64,000 nt of DNA from Erwinia rhapontici (GTDB taxonomy: Bacteria; Pseudomonadota; Gammaproteobacteria; Enterobacterales; Enterobacteriaceae), in NCBI RefSeq assembly GCF_012271765.1, contig NZ_VRKO01000005.1, positions 202,722 to 266,721 of the forward strand. Reading direction: 5' to 3'. A program made the position numbers and the translations under genes. Shown in pieces: positions 55,698 to 63,869 of the stretch. Within the stretch, counting starts at the first letter, position 1. Every line of letters starts with the position of its first letter. The notes beneath the pieces were generated by a model, which worked only from the letters and a program-made list of their open reading frames with translations, ran no database searches and had not been told where the DNA came from.

Positions 55698-56620
55698 GTC
55701 GCACGGCCAGTGGCCTGTACTGGATGGCGCGCTATTTAGAGCGCGCAGAAAATATTGCACGCGTGCTCGACGTCACAAACCGTCTTTCTCTGATGCCGGT
55801 GCGCGGCAGCCACAATAATGAGCTGCGCGTGCCGCTCAATCTGACCAACACGGATGAACTTTACTGGTCGGTCAGCGATCGGCTGAGTATGTCACAGCTG
55901 TTCAGCTTTTTTGCCTTTGATGAGCGTAACCCCGGCAGCATTTTCAATTGCTGGCAGGCGGCCTGGAACAACGCCCATGCGGTTCGCGGCAGCCTCTCTT
56001 CTGAAGTCTGGGAGAGTATTAACTCCAGCTGGATTGAACTGAGAAAAATGCGGCGTCACGGCGTCAGCAGCGACGGTGCGGATGCCTTCTTCGACTGGGT
56101 TAAAGAGCGCTCACATCTGTTTCGTGGTGCGATGTTCGGCACCCTGATGCGTGGCGATGCCATGAGCTTTATTCGTCTGGGAACGTTGCTGGAACGTGCC
56201 GACTGCACGGCACGCCTGCTCGATGTTTATCAGTATCTGACCGATGACGATGATGACACCGTGCGCGAATACTACCGGCTGGATACGCTGCTACGTTCAG
56301 TGTCCGCGCGCGAAGCCTATCACACCATCTACAAGCAGCAACTGGCGGCGGACGGCGTCAACGAGATGTTGATCCTGCGTGAAGAGAGCCCGCGATCGTT
56401 ACGATCCTGTCTTGATGAAATCGCAAGGCAACTCGATCAAATCGGCAGCAGCGGTGAAGACAGGCCGCGTTACTTATTGACGATACTGCATGCGCAGCTG
56501 CGTTTCAGCAGTTGGGAATCCCTGATGGATGACGGGCTGCATGCCTGGTTGCAACGTTTTCTGGGTGAACTGGCATTGATTGCTGACAGCATCCATCACA
56601 CTTATCTGGAGGCGAAATAA
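55691..56620 (+). CDS. Alpha-E domain protein (DUF403) of the Anbu cluster
   Basis: 309-residue helical protein beginning LSRTASGLYWMARYLERAEN, the alpha-E signature. Other conserved parts: FVFDERNPGSI-like FAFDERNPGSIFNCW, RGDAMSFIRLGTLLERADCT, SWESLMDDGLHAWLQ. Always found next to the CP-ATP-grasp gene; thought to work with it. Overlaps its upstream neighbour by 7 bases and its downstream neighbour by one (TAATG). Confidence 0.92.
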   Translation: MLSRTASGLYWMARYLERAENIARVLDVTNRLSLMPVRGSHNNELRVPLNLTNTDELYWSVSDRLSMSQLFSFFAFDERNPGSIFNCWQAAWNNAHAVRGSLSSEVWESINSSWIELRKMRRHGVSSDGADAFFDWVKERSHLFRGAMFGTLMRGDAMSFIRLGTLLERADCTARLLDVYQYLTDDDDDTVREYYRLDTLLRSVSAREAYHTIYKQQLAADGVNEMLILREESPRSLRSCLDEIARQLDQIGSSGEDRPRYLLTILHAQLRFSSWESLMDDGLHAWLQRFLGELALIADSIHHTYLEAK

Positions 56621-57420
56621 TGAAGCTGACCATCGCGCATAAAACCTGTTTCAGCTATCAAAGCCTGGTGCGTCAAAGCACGCAGTACCTGCGTCTGACG
56701 CCACAGGACTCGGTGCATCAGCATATTATTTCGTGGGATCTGCTGCTGCCGGAAGAGGCGATCTGCACCACCGACACCTGGGGTAATGTGCTGCATGTGC
56801 TGACGCTCGACCGTCCGCATCAGGAAATCGAGATTGAAGCTCGTGGCGTGGTGGAGATCCTCGACGACGAAGATAGCGCCCCGGACCCGGACTGCATGCT
56901 CTCGCCGCTGGTGTTTTTACGCATCACTCCGCTGACGCAGCCTGACGCGGCGATCAACGATTTTGCCCGCCGCTATTACCGTGAAGAGGCTCCGCTGGAC
57001 AGTCTGGAGCGCCTGATGGGCGAGTTGCTGTTGAAAATGCCTTACCAGCCCGGCAGTACGCTGGTGACGGATACCGCCGCGAAAGTGTTTGCCGCCGGCA
57101 GCGGGGTTTGTCAGGATCACAGCCACGTCTTTCTCGCCTGTTGTCGCAGCCTGCATATTCCCGCCCGTTATGTGAGCGGCTATCTGTATACTGACAACGT
57201 GGAACATGTAGCCACGCATGCCTGGGTGGAAGCCTGGGTGGGCGGCAGTTGGCACAGTTTCGATATTACCAATAATACCCGCAGCACCCGCCAGCATCTG
57301 AAACTGGCGGTGGGGGTGGATTATCTGGATGCCTGCCCGGTGCGTGGAATGCGCCTTGGCGGTGGCAGTGAAGATATGCAGGCAGTGGCTGCGGTACAAC
57401 TGGTGTTTTCGCAGCAGTAA
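56620..57420 (+). CDS. Transglutaminase-like cysteine peptidase of the Anbu cluster
   Basis: 266 residues with an N-terminal bacterial transglutaminase-associated region (MKLTIAHKTCFSYQSLVRQS) and a transglutaminase core. Triad: C164 (GSGVCQDHSHVF), H200 (VATHAWVEAWV), D215 (HSFDITNN). Probably a peptidase or amide-hydrolysing enzyme in the cytoplasm, since no signal peptide is present. Located 18 bases upstream of the Anbu gene. Confidence 0.93.
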   Translation: MKLTIAHKTCFSYQSLVRQSTQYLRLTPQDSVHQHIISWDLLLPEEAICTTDTWGNVLHVLTLDRPHQEIEIEARGVVEILDDEDSAPDPDCMLSPLVFLRITPLTQPDAAINDFARRYYREEAPLDSLERLMGELLLKMPYQPGSTLVTDTAAKVFAAGSGVCQDHSHVFLACCRSLHIPARYVSGYLYTDNVEHVATHAWVEAWVGGSWHSFDITNNTRSTRQHLKLAVGVDYLDACPVRGMRLGGGSEDMQAVAAVQLVFSQQ

Positions 57421-57438
57421 TCTTTTATCGGACTCACT

Positions 57439-58149
57439 ATGACCTATTGTGTAGCTATGCGTTTATCGTCAGGGATGATTTTCGTTTCCGATTCCCGAAC
57501 CAATGCGGGCGTGGATCATATTTCCTCGTTCCGTAAGCTTCATGTTTTTCAGCAAGATGGCGAACGGACCCTGGTGCTGCAAAGCGCCGGTAATCTGGCC
57601 ACCACCCAGAGTGCGCTGAGCCTGCTGCGGCGTGGCTGCGAAGATGGCAAAAATCCTAGCCTGATGAACGCCACGAACATGTACGATGTGGCGCTGCTGG
57701 TAGGGGAAACGTTACGTTCGGTGATCAAGCGCGACGGCGAGGAGTTTGGCGGCACGTTGATGCTGGGCGGGCAGATCAAAGGCGAAGAGCCACGGCTGTT
57801 CCAGATCTACCCGCAGGGCAACTTTATCGAAGCCAGTACCGATACGCCGTATTTCCAGATTGGGGAAAGCAAATACGGTAAGCCGATTATTGACCGCGTG
57901 CTGCGTTTTGATACACCGCTGGATCAGGCGATGCAGTGCGCACTGATTTCGATGGACTCCACGCTGGCGAGTAATATTTCGGTGGGGTTACCGCTGGATG
58001 TGATGGTCTATCCAACGGACAGTTACAGCAGTATGCAGCAGTATCATATTACTGAAAAACATCCCTATTTCTCGCAGATCCGCCAGTTATGGAGCAGTGG
58101 TTTATTGAGTGTGTTCTCGCAGTTGCCACCGCTGGAGCTCGACGAATAA
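57439..58149 (+). CDS. Anbu, ancestral proteasome beta-subunit homologue
   Basis: 236-residue Ntn-hydrolase related to the proteasome beta subunit and HslV. The sequence starts MTYCVAM, so Met removal exposes Thr as N-terminal nucleophile (T2). Supporting active-site residues follow at proteasome-like positions: D18 (VSDSRTNAG) and K33 (SFRKLHVF). LQSAGNLATTQSALSLLRRG and FGGTLMLGGQIKGEE are Anbu family segments. No unfoldase or activator gene is nearby. Last gene of the four-gene operon; palindromes g and h follow. Confidence 0.94.
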   Translation: MTYCVAMRLSSGMIFVSDSRTNAGVDHISSFRKLHVFQQDGERTLVLQSAGNLATTQSALSLLRRGCEDGKNPSLMNATNMYDVALLVGETLRSVIKRDGEEFGGTLMLGGQIKGEEPRLFQIYPQGNFIEASTDTPYFQIGESKYGKPIIDRVLRFDTPLDQAMQCALISMDSTLASNISVGLPLDVMVYPTDSYSSMQQYHITEKHPYFSQIRQLWSSGLLSVFSQLPPLELDE

Positions 58150-58153
58150 CCCC

Positions 58154-58173
58154 GGGCGAGGCATGCCTCGCCC
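58154..58173. repeat. GCATGC-centred palindrome, copy g
   Basis: GGGCGAGGCATGCCTCGCCC, perfect palindrome four bases after the Anbu stop, flanked by CCTACG on the right. Confidence 0.85.
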
Positions 58174-58234
58174 CTACGCAGCGCCACCCGCGCAGGACGG
58201 AAAAAACGGTCGGCCTGTACGCCGGTCATCGTAG

Positions 58235-58254
58235 GGGGTGGGCATGCCCGCCCC
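58235..58254. repeat. GCATGC-centred palindrome, copy h
   Basis: GGGGTGGGCATGCCCGCCCC, one T-G mismatch that would be a G-U wobble pair in RNA. Second copy in the Anbu/serine-hydrolase convergent gap, ending four bases before the hydrolase stop. Confidence 0.75.
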
Positions 58255-58257
58255 GCA

Positions 58258-59454
58258 TTACCGGCATCCACCCGGCGTATCCTGGTTTTCTGCCATGCGC
58301 AACAGCATGCGGTGGCCGATGGTGTTGTCCCAGTTAAAGCTGTTTTGCAGCACCACAATCGCCGTTTTATGCTTCAGATCCATTCCGATATAACTGGCAT
58401 AGCCGCCAATAAAACCGGACTGGTAGAGAATGCTCTGCCCATTGAGATTGTTGCTCAGCCACGCCAGTGCGGAGGAGTCGTTTTGCGCCTCTTTAAAGCG
58501 GATGGTGGTGGCATCAATAAAGGCTTTATCCAGGGTCGGATCGCCGCTGCCGTACAGATGGGCACTCAGATAGGTCAGCAAATCGTTGCCGCTTGACCAC
58601 AACGATGCGGCACCCACCATATAACCGTTAAAATTCCAGTCCGGCACCGCCTCTCCGCGCTTCACAAACTTCGGCTGATCCCCGGCATGGCCGCGTGCAC
58701 GCAGCAAATAGCCCGGCAATCGCTGCGGCTGAAAACCGGTATGACGCAGGCCGAGTGGCGCAATAATCCGCTGCCCGGCGATCTGCTGTGGCGTCTGGCC
58801 CGATCGCTGTGTGATGGCGTAATCAAGAATGGCGTACCCCAGATTGGAATACATCACCTGCTGATGACGCGGGCGGCTGAAATCCTGCAAATAGTTCAGG
58901 AACTCGCCGTCATCAAGATCATCGTAGAAAGGCTCACCGTAAAACAGATACGCCGTCAGCTTGCGAAGCATATGCAGACTGGGCATCTGGCGTGGTAGCC
59001 CGGCAGTATGCGTTGCAAGCTGTTGCAGCGGGATAGCGCGTGCATCTTCACTCAGGGGAACATCTTTGCCGATGAGCTGGCCGAGCGTCTCATCCCAGCG
59101 CAGCTTCCCGTCAGCGACCAGCAGCGCCGCACTTTCGGCGGTGAACCCTTTGGTGACAGAGCCGACGGCAAACAGTGTATCGCCGTTGATGGGAATACGT
59201 TTATCGGTATCGGTATAGCCGTAGCTGAATATATGGCGCTGACGGTCTGCACCCAGCACGGCCACCACCATGCCTGGTGTGCGCTGCTGGTCAATCTGCG
59301 GCTGCGCCAGTTGATCAATCTGCGCATTGAGCGGCAGGCGACAGCTGGCCTGCAAGCTGGCTGCCGCTGACGTATCAATACTGTTGCTGGACAGCGAACC
59401 ACACCCGGCTAACAGCAGACAGAGCAGAGGAAGCAGCGTTTTCAGGTTCATCAT
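58258..59454 (-). CDS. Beta-lactamase/AmpH-type serine hydrolase lipoprotein
   Basis: 398-residue class C beta-lactamase-fold hydrolase. Lipoprotein signal with lipobox LAGC (C18). Active-site motifs: S99-V-T-K102 (SxxK) and Y202-S-N204 (YxN); the third motif is not a classic KTG and may be the SGFIGGY region. Such proteins act as peptidoglycan peptidases or esterases more often than as antibiotic-resistance enzymes, so no resistance is implied. The start is an ATGATG pair with no clear ribosome site. Not orthologous to chromosomal AmpC as far as can be judged by eye. Confidence 0.85.
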   Translation of the reverse strand: MMNLKTLLPLLCLLLAGCGSLSSNSIDTSAAASLQASCRLPLNAQIDQLAQPQIDQQRTPGMVVAVLGADRQRHIFSYGYTDTDKRIPINGDTLFAVGSVTKGFTAESAALLVADGKLRWDETLGQLIGKDVPLSEDARAIPLQQLATHTAGLPRQMPSLHMLRKLTAYLFYGEPFYDDLDDGEFLNYLQDFSRPRHQQVMYSNLGYAILDYAITQRSGQTPQQIAGQRIIAPLGLRHTGFQPQRLPGYLLRARGHAGDQPKFVKRGEAVPDWNFNGYMVGAASLWSSGNDLLTYLSAHLYGSGDPTLDKAFIDATTIRFKEAQNDSSALAWLSNNLNGQSILYQSGFIGGYASYIGMDLKHKTAIVVLQNSFNWDNTIGHRMLLRMAENQDTPGGCR

Positions 59455-59803
59455 GAGGAGTCAGTCATGCTGATAATTTTTACTGCCACACGTGGATTAT
59501 GCTGCCAGGAGGGAAAGGGACGCCATAAGGTGCGAAAAATTTCCGAAAGCACGCGTTGTAACGATGCGGTAAATAAAAAAATATCAATAAATTGAATGGG
59601 TTATAGTTGGACGCATTTTAACCTGAACGCCTGGAGAACAGCAAGAAAAGCCGTTAATTCCCGCAATATTCAGTGCAATCTGAATTCTTCTCCTCTTCAG
59701 GGCGGCGACACAAATTCATCGGGTATTTCACCTGTCATTTACCTGACATGAAAATGTCATCCGGGCTGGTTAGTGTGCCGATAAAACACCTGGAGGCTAA
59801 CCC
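59455..59803. promoter_or_regulatory. Divergent region between the serine-hydrolase and OlsF-like genes
   Basis: 349 bases; AT-rich stretch at 59570-59600 and a GGAGG site at 59790-59794 for the downstream gene. Promoters expected here; nothing else recognised. Confidence 0.4.
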
Positions 59804-61534
59804 GTGTTTACAGTTGAAAGCGTATTAGACGATCTCAGTCCCGGACATGACACCCCCTCCTGGCAGAAAAGCGTGCTGCGCCGCCTGCTCCATGAAAAAG
59901 AGTTCCAGCAGTTCAACCAGCGCAACCGCCACCTGAAAGGGCTGGATATGGTGGAGCAGGTGCTGGAGTACCTGGATGTCAGCTGTGAACTCAGCGAACG
60001 CGACCTGGAGCAGATCCCCAGCACAGGACCGGTGGTGATTGTTGCCAACCATCCGCTGGGAACGCTGGATGGTTTGGCGCTGCTGCATGCCGTCTCTCAG
60101 GTGCGGCGCGATGTGAAAATTGTCACCAACCGTCTGCTGAACTGCCTGTCTTCGCTGAGCAGCCTGATGGTGCTGGTGGACAACATGGGCAACCGCACCA
60201 GCCGCCAGCAGGTGGGGCAGATGCAGGAGCAGCTGGAAAACCAGGGCGTGCTGATCTTCTTCCCGGCGGGGGAAGTCTCCCGCTTTGGCAGCAAGGGTGT
60301 GAAAGATGGCAAATGGAGCCACGGTTTCCTGCGCCTGGCCGCCCGTTTCCGTGCGCCGGTGGTGCCGATCCACGTCAGCGGCCGCAACAGCGCGCTGTTC
60401 TACCTCACCTCAAAAATCTATCAGCCGTTGTCGATGCTGTTACTGGTGCGTGAAATGTTCGGCAATCGTGGCGTGCGGCTGAAATTGAAAATCGGTAAGC
60501 GCATCCCTTACGCCAGCTGGCATGATGGACACACCCCGGCGAAAGAGCTGGCGGCGCGTTTTCGCCGTCATCTCTACCGTATCGGGCTGGGTAAATCCGA
60601 GTTGTTCCAGACGGAAGCTGCCATTGCGCGCGCAGAAGATCGCGCGGTGCTGAAGCGGGCACTGGCCGGATGCGAAGTGCTGGGGCAACTGCCCGACGGT
60701 AAGATGATTTACCTCTATCGCCGTCAGGGCGAAGACTATGTCCCGATCCTGCGTGAGCTGGGAAGGCTGCGTGAAATCGCCTTCCGCGCGGTGGGTGAGG
60801 GCAGCGGGACGCGACGCGATCTTGATGATTACGACGACGACTATTATCACCTGATTTTATGGGATGAAGAGGCGCTGGATATCGTTGGCGCTTACCGCTT
60901 TATTCCCACCGCTGAACAGTTCGAACGAAAAGGCTTTGAAGGGATCTACAGCCACAGCCTGTTCCATTACGACCACCAGATGAGCCCGGTGCTGATGCAG
61001 GGCATTGAACTGGGGCGCAGTTTTATTCAGCCTGCCTATTGGGGCAAACGTGGCCTCGATTATCTGTGGATGGGCATTGGCGCGTATCTGGCGAAATATC
61101 CGCAGTACCGCTATCTGTTTGGCCCGGTTTCCATCTCGGGAGGTCTGCCGCTGGCGGCGCGCGATCTGCTGGTGGCATTCTATCGTCTGTACTTTGCCCC
61201 GGACCTGCCGCTGGCCACCTCACGCCGTCCGTATCCGGCCTCGCTGCCTGATGTGCTGGCCCAGTTCAGCGGTGATAACTACAGTGACGATCTCAAACGT
61301 CTGAAGCGGCTATTAAGCAACCTGGGTACGGGGATCCCACCGCTGTACAAGCAGTATTCCGAGCTGTGCGAAACCGGCGGGGTACAGTTTATCGACTTCG
61401 GCAGTGACCCGGACTTCAACCACTGTATAGACGGGCTGGTGCTGGTGGATCTGACGAAGTTGAAAGAGAGTCGCTTCCAGCGTTATATTGCGGTGCATCA
61501 TACGCCACCGATGGCAGAACCTCTGGCCGACTGA
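59804..61534 (+). CDS. olsF: Two-domain acyltransferase, probable bifunctional ornithine lipid synthase (OlsF-like)
   Basis: 576 residues in two parts. Residues about 60-270 are a lysophospholipid-acyltransferase domain (ANHPLGTLDGLALLH, FFPAGEVSRFGSKGVKDGKW, PVVPIHVSGRNS). Residues about 300-510 are an OlsB-type GNAT domain (REIAFRAVGEGSGTRRDLDD, DIVGAYRFIPTAEQFERKGF, MQGIELGRSFIQPAYWGKRG, YLFGPVSISGGLP). OlsB-like N-acylation of ornithine and OlsA-like O-acylation in one chain is the architecture of OlsF from Serratia. Would make phosphate-free ornithine lipids. Lipid product not proven. Confidence 0.85.
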   Translation: MFTVESVLDDLSPGHDTPSWQKSVLRRLLHEKEFQQFNQRNRHLKGLDMVEQVLEYLDVSCELSERDLEQIPSTGPVVIVANHPLGTLDGLALLHAVSQVRRDVKIVTNRLLNCLSSLSSLMVLVDNMGNRTSRQQVGQMQEQLENQGVLIFFPAGEVSRFGSKGVKDGKWSHGFLRLAARFRAPVVPIHVSGRNSALFYLTSKIYQPLSMLLLVREMFGNRGVRLKLKIGKRIPYASWHDGHTPAKELAARFRRHLYRIGLGKSELFQTEAAIARAEDRAVLKRALAGCEVLGQLPDGKMIYLYRRQGEDYVPILRELGRLREIAFRAVGEGSGTRRDLDDYDDDYYHLILWDEEALDIVGAYRFIPTAEQFERKGFEGIYSHSLFHYDHQMSPVLMQGIELGRSFIQPAYWGKRGLDYLWMGIGAYLAKYPQYRYLFGPVSISGGLPLAARDLLVAFYRLYFAPDLPLATSRRPYPASLPDVLAQFSGDNYSDDLKRLKRLLSNLGTGIPPLYKQYSELCETGGVQFIDFGSDPDFNHCIDGLVLVDLTKLKESRFQRYIAVHHTPPMAEPLAD

Positions 61535-61547
61535 TCGCTGCCGGCCT

Positions 61548-61575
61548 CGGCACGCGCCATCCCTGGCGCGTGCCG
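61548..61575 (+). terminator. Terminator after the OlsF-like gene
   Basis: CGGCACGCGCCA-TCCC-TGGCGCGTGCCG, perfect 12-bp stem 13 bases after the stop; little T-tract. A related, degraded sequence (GGCCTCGGCACGCGCCA) recurs at 63422, before the duplicated Hcp module. Confidence 0.7.
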
Positions 61576-61829
61576 CCCGGCTTACCTCAAACTGGCCCCC
61601 TCCCCGTAATAGAGTGCTCGCTGTGTGTGTTAAAACAGCCACGATGGTGTGTTTCTTTATTCTCCCGTAATCTTTTATAAATCGTTTTTTTACTATTTGT
61701 TATTCACCGCCATTGGCTTTACCTTTCCCTGTCCTTAACAGATTAAATCTATTAATCAATCCACTAACAGGTTCCGTTTAAATAAACAGCCATTCGTTTT
61801 ATGATTTTATTCATCAACAAGGAAGAGAT

Positions 61830-62312
61830 ATGGCTCAGGATATTTTTATCAGATTTACCGGTATTGAGGGCGAATCCCAGGATTTTGCACATAAAGGCGA
61901 AATTGACGTTCTGCGCTGGACGTGGGCTGCCCGCCAGCCATCCAATATGCACTCAGGAAGCGGCGGTGGCGCAGGGAAATCCACCGTCGGCGATCTTTAC
62001 TTCGATCACTTTATTGATAAATCCAGCCCCAATCTTCTCCAGTATTCCCTTAGCGGTAAACCGATCCCCGAAGCGGTGCTGACCGTGCGCAAAGCGGGCG
62101 GATCGCCGCTGGAATATCAGATCATCACCCTGCAAGAGGTCATCATTACCCGGGTGGCGTTGATCTGCTATGACAACATGCCCGCACCACTCGAAAAGGT
62201 CGCCATCGCGTTCTCGCGGGTGAAGATGGATTACGTGCTGCAAAATGCAGAGGGGAAAACGGCGGGAACCGTTTCAATGGGCTATGACATCAAAGCCAAT
62301 ACGGTGATCTAA
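61830..62312 (+). CDS. hcp: Hcp-family type VI secretion tube protein
   Basis: 160-residue Hcp: MAQDIFIRFTGIEGESQDFA, LRWTWAARQ, GGAGKSTVGDLYFDHFIDKS, SPNLLQYSLSGKPI. Forms hexameric rings that build the T6SS inner tube and carry small effectors. AAGGAAG ribosome site. No other T6SS structural gene is in the window, so this is an orphan hcp linked to the effector gene 23 bases downstream. Confidence 0.96.
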   Translation: MAQDIFIRFTGIEGESQDFAHKGEIDVLRWTWAARQPSNMHSGSGGGAGKSTVGDLYFDHFIDKSSPNLLQYSLSGKPIPEAVLTVRKAGGSPLEYQIITLQEVIITRVALICYDNMPAPLEKVAIAFSRVKMDYVLQNAEGKTAGTVSMGYDIKANTVI

Positions 62313-62335
62313 ATCGCCTCAAGGGAGGGAAACCA

Positions 62336-62959
62336 ATGCTATACGTTAATGAAAATGGTCATATTTATGCCGACCGTATTAAGATCAAAATATTCAATAA
62401 TATCGAGCATGAAAAAATGGATGCGGTGAATGGCATTGTCGTGCATCAGACCAATGCCTCTACAGCGAGCAGCACCTTTCATAGCTATCAAAACAAAGGC
62501 GCCGCTGGCGCTCACTTTCTGATTGACAGAGATGGCACCATCTATCAAACCGCCTCATTGTTTAAAGTCACCTGGCATGTGGGAAGGCTACAATCCCGCT
62601 GCTATCTGACGAAAAAATGCGAGCCGGCAGATTTGCAAAAAGTGGCCGATCTGGAAAAGTCATGGAGAAATTACGATAAGGTGCATCAGATTGAAAAAGT
62701 AAAAAATTATCCTGATCGATTTCCCAGCAATATCGACAGTATTGGGATAGAAATTGTGGGCAAGGCAGAAAGGCAGATAGATAAGAAAACGGGTGAGCCA
62801 GTATTTGTCTATGAAGACGTTAATGACCGACAAAATGAATCTTTAAAATGGTTAATTAGAGAGCTGATTGGAACATTAAATGTGTCTACTACTGAAATAT
62901 ATCGCCACCCGGAAATTGGAAGAAAAACCCTTACTGAGGCAAGTACAGCGAAATGGTGA
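62336..62959 (+). CDS. N-acetylmuramoyl-L-alanine amidase-like T6SS effector
   Basis: 207 residues, Amidase_2/PGRP fold. Zinc and catalytic candidates: H37 (GIVVHQTN), H81 (TWHVGRL), E139 (SIGIEIVG) and H191 (YRHPEIGRKT). GAHFLIDRDGTIYQ is a family hallmark. No signal peptide, consistent with delivery by Hcp. Strong GGGAGG site. Directly follows hcp, and its stop overlaps the next, exported protein by a few bases (ATGGTGA): the effector/immunity pattern. The first 131 bases are identical to a second copy at the window end. Confidence 0.9.
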   Translation: MLYVNENGHIYADRIKIKIFNNIEHEKMDAVNGIVVHQTNASTASSTFHSYQNKGAAGAHFLIDRDGTIYQTASLFKVTWHVGRLQSRCYLTKKCEPADLQKVADLEKSWRNYDKVHQIEKVKNYPDRFPSNIDSIGIEIVGKAERQIDKKTGEPVFVYEDVNDRQNESLKWLIRELIGTLNVSTTEIYRHPEIGRKTLTEASTAKW

Positions 62960-63387
62960 TTTTAAATAGAATAAATTTTTTTATTATTGCTCTTTTTTTG
63001 GTTGTTTCAATACAGTCTCAGGCTAGGGTCGTTAGTAATATTGACGTTGAAAGGGTCGGAGCACAGGAATCTGGACGTAAGGATGAAAATGAAAGAGCAG
63101 CCTGCAAGGTGTACAGACCAACACAAGAACAGTTGATTACATATTTCAACCTCGCAACAGAGTCGCAAGAAAGTGGAAATTTACTTCACGAGTATTACTC
63201 ACCTTGCATTGCGACAGGGAAAGTAAAATTCAAAGACGGAGCATCTGGCGTTTGGACAGTGCAATCCAGTGGGCTAGGCCTTGCTATTTTGGATAATGGA
63301 GAGTCCCTCGTCTTCTTCCATAAAGACAACCAATGGACCGATCCTTATGCCTGCACCTACGGATTAGGCAACGATCCAGTATGTTAA
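62953..63387 (+). CDS. Putative periplasmic immunity protein for the amidase effector
   Basis: 144 residues with a signal peptide (MVILNRINFFIIALFLVVSI to QSQA), giving a small periplasmic protein with four cysteines in the mature part (AACKVYR, YSPCIATG, YACTYG, DPVC). No family recognised. Overlap with the amidase gene, periplasmic location (where the amidase would act) and AT-rich composition fit an immunity protein. Assignment rests on context only. Confidence 0.75.
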   Translation: MVILNRINFFIIALFLVVSIQSQARVVSNIDVERVGAQESGRKDENERAACKVYRPTQEQLITYFNLATESQESGNLLHEYYSPCIATGKVKFKDGASGVWTVQSSGLGLAILDNGESLVFFHKDNQWTDPYACTYGLGNDPVC

Positions 63388-63737
63388 CTAAACCCTTTTT
63401 ACTGCTGGCACTCTTTCTACGGGCCTCGGCACGCGCCAGGACTGCGCGCGTCGAAGCCCGCAGGTATGCGTCTTTTTCTGGTCCGGTGTGCTCAACCTGA
63501 GCCTCAACCCGGTCATGCTATCTTTAGCAAATAAATAATTTCCAGAAACCTTGCACTAAATTACCTCTTCCACGTAATAAATAAAATAATCATTTTTTTA
63601 CTATTTATCATTCACCGCTAATGTCCTTAAACTTCCCTGTTGGCAAAAGAGTCAATCTATTCATCAATCCACTAACAGGTTTCATTTAAATAAACAGCCA
63701 TTAGTTTTATGATTTCACTCATCAACAAGGACGAAAC
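63388..63737 (+). other. Intergenic segment before the second Hcp module, partly duplicated
   Basis: 350 bases. The left part holds a GC-rich remnant (GGCCTCGGCACGCGCCA near 63422) similar to the terminator after the OlsF-like gene. From about 63585 the sequence parallels the leader of the first hcp (61675-61829), sharing for example AATCCACTAACAGGTT and AAATAAACAGCCATT. No gene seen. Confidence 0.7.
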
Positions 63738-63865
63738 ATGGCTCAGGATATTTTCATCAGATTTAGCGGAATTGAGGGCGAGTCCCGGAATTTTGCCCAT
63801 AAGGGGGACATTGACGCCTAATGGGATAGGCAGGCGCTAAACCTTATTCGCCTCAAGGGAGTAAA
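63738..63865 (+). pseudogene. hcp remnant (truncated copy)
   Basis: Starts exactly like hcp (MAQDIFIRFSGIEGESRNFA), then HKGDIDA and TAA at 63819-63821, 27 codons in all. The remaining about 130 codons of hcp are missing; after a short unrelated stretch the sequence rejoins the hcp-amidase spacer (CGCCTCAAGGGA). An internal deletion has destroyed this copy. Confidence 0.88.
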
Positions 63866-63869
63866 ACCA

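Noticed and set aside
58258..59454. Antibiotic-resistance AmpC beta-lactamase
   Set aside because: SxxK and YxN motifs fit the fold, but the protein is a lipoprotein without a classic KTG motif or AmpR partner, so a peptidoglycan or ester hydrolase is more likely.
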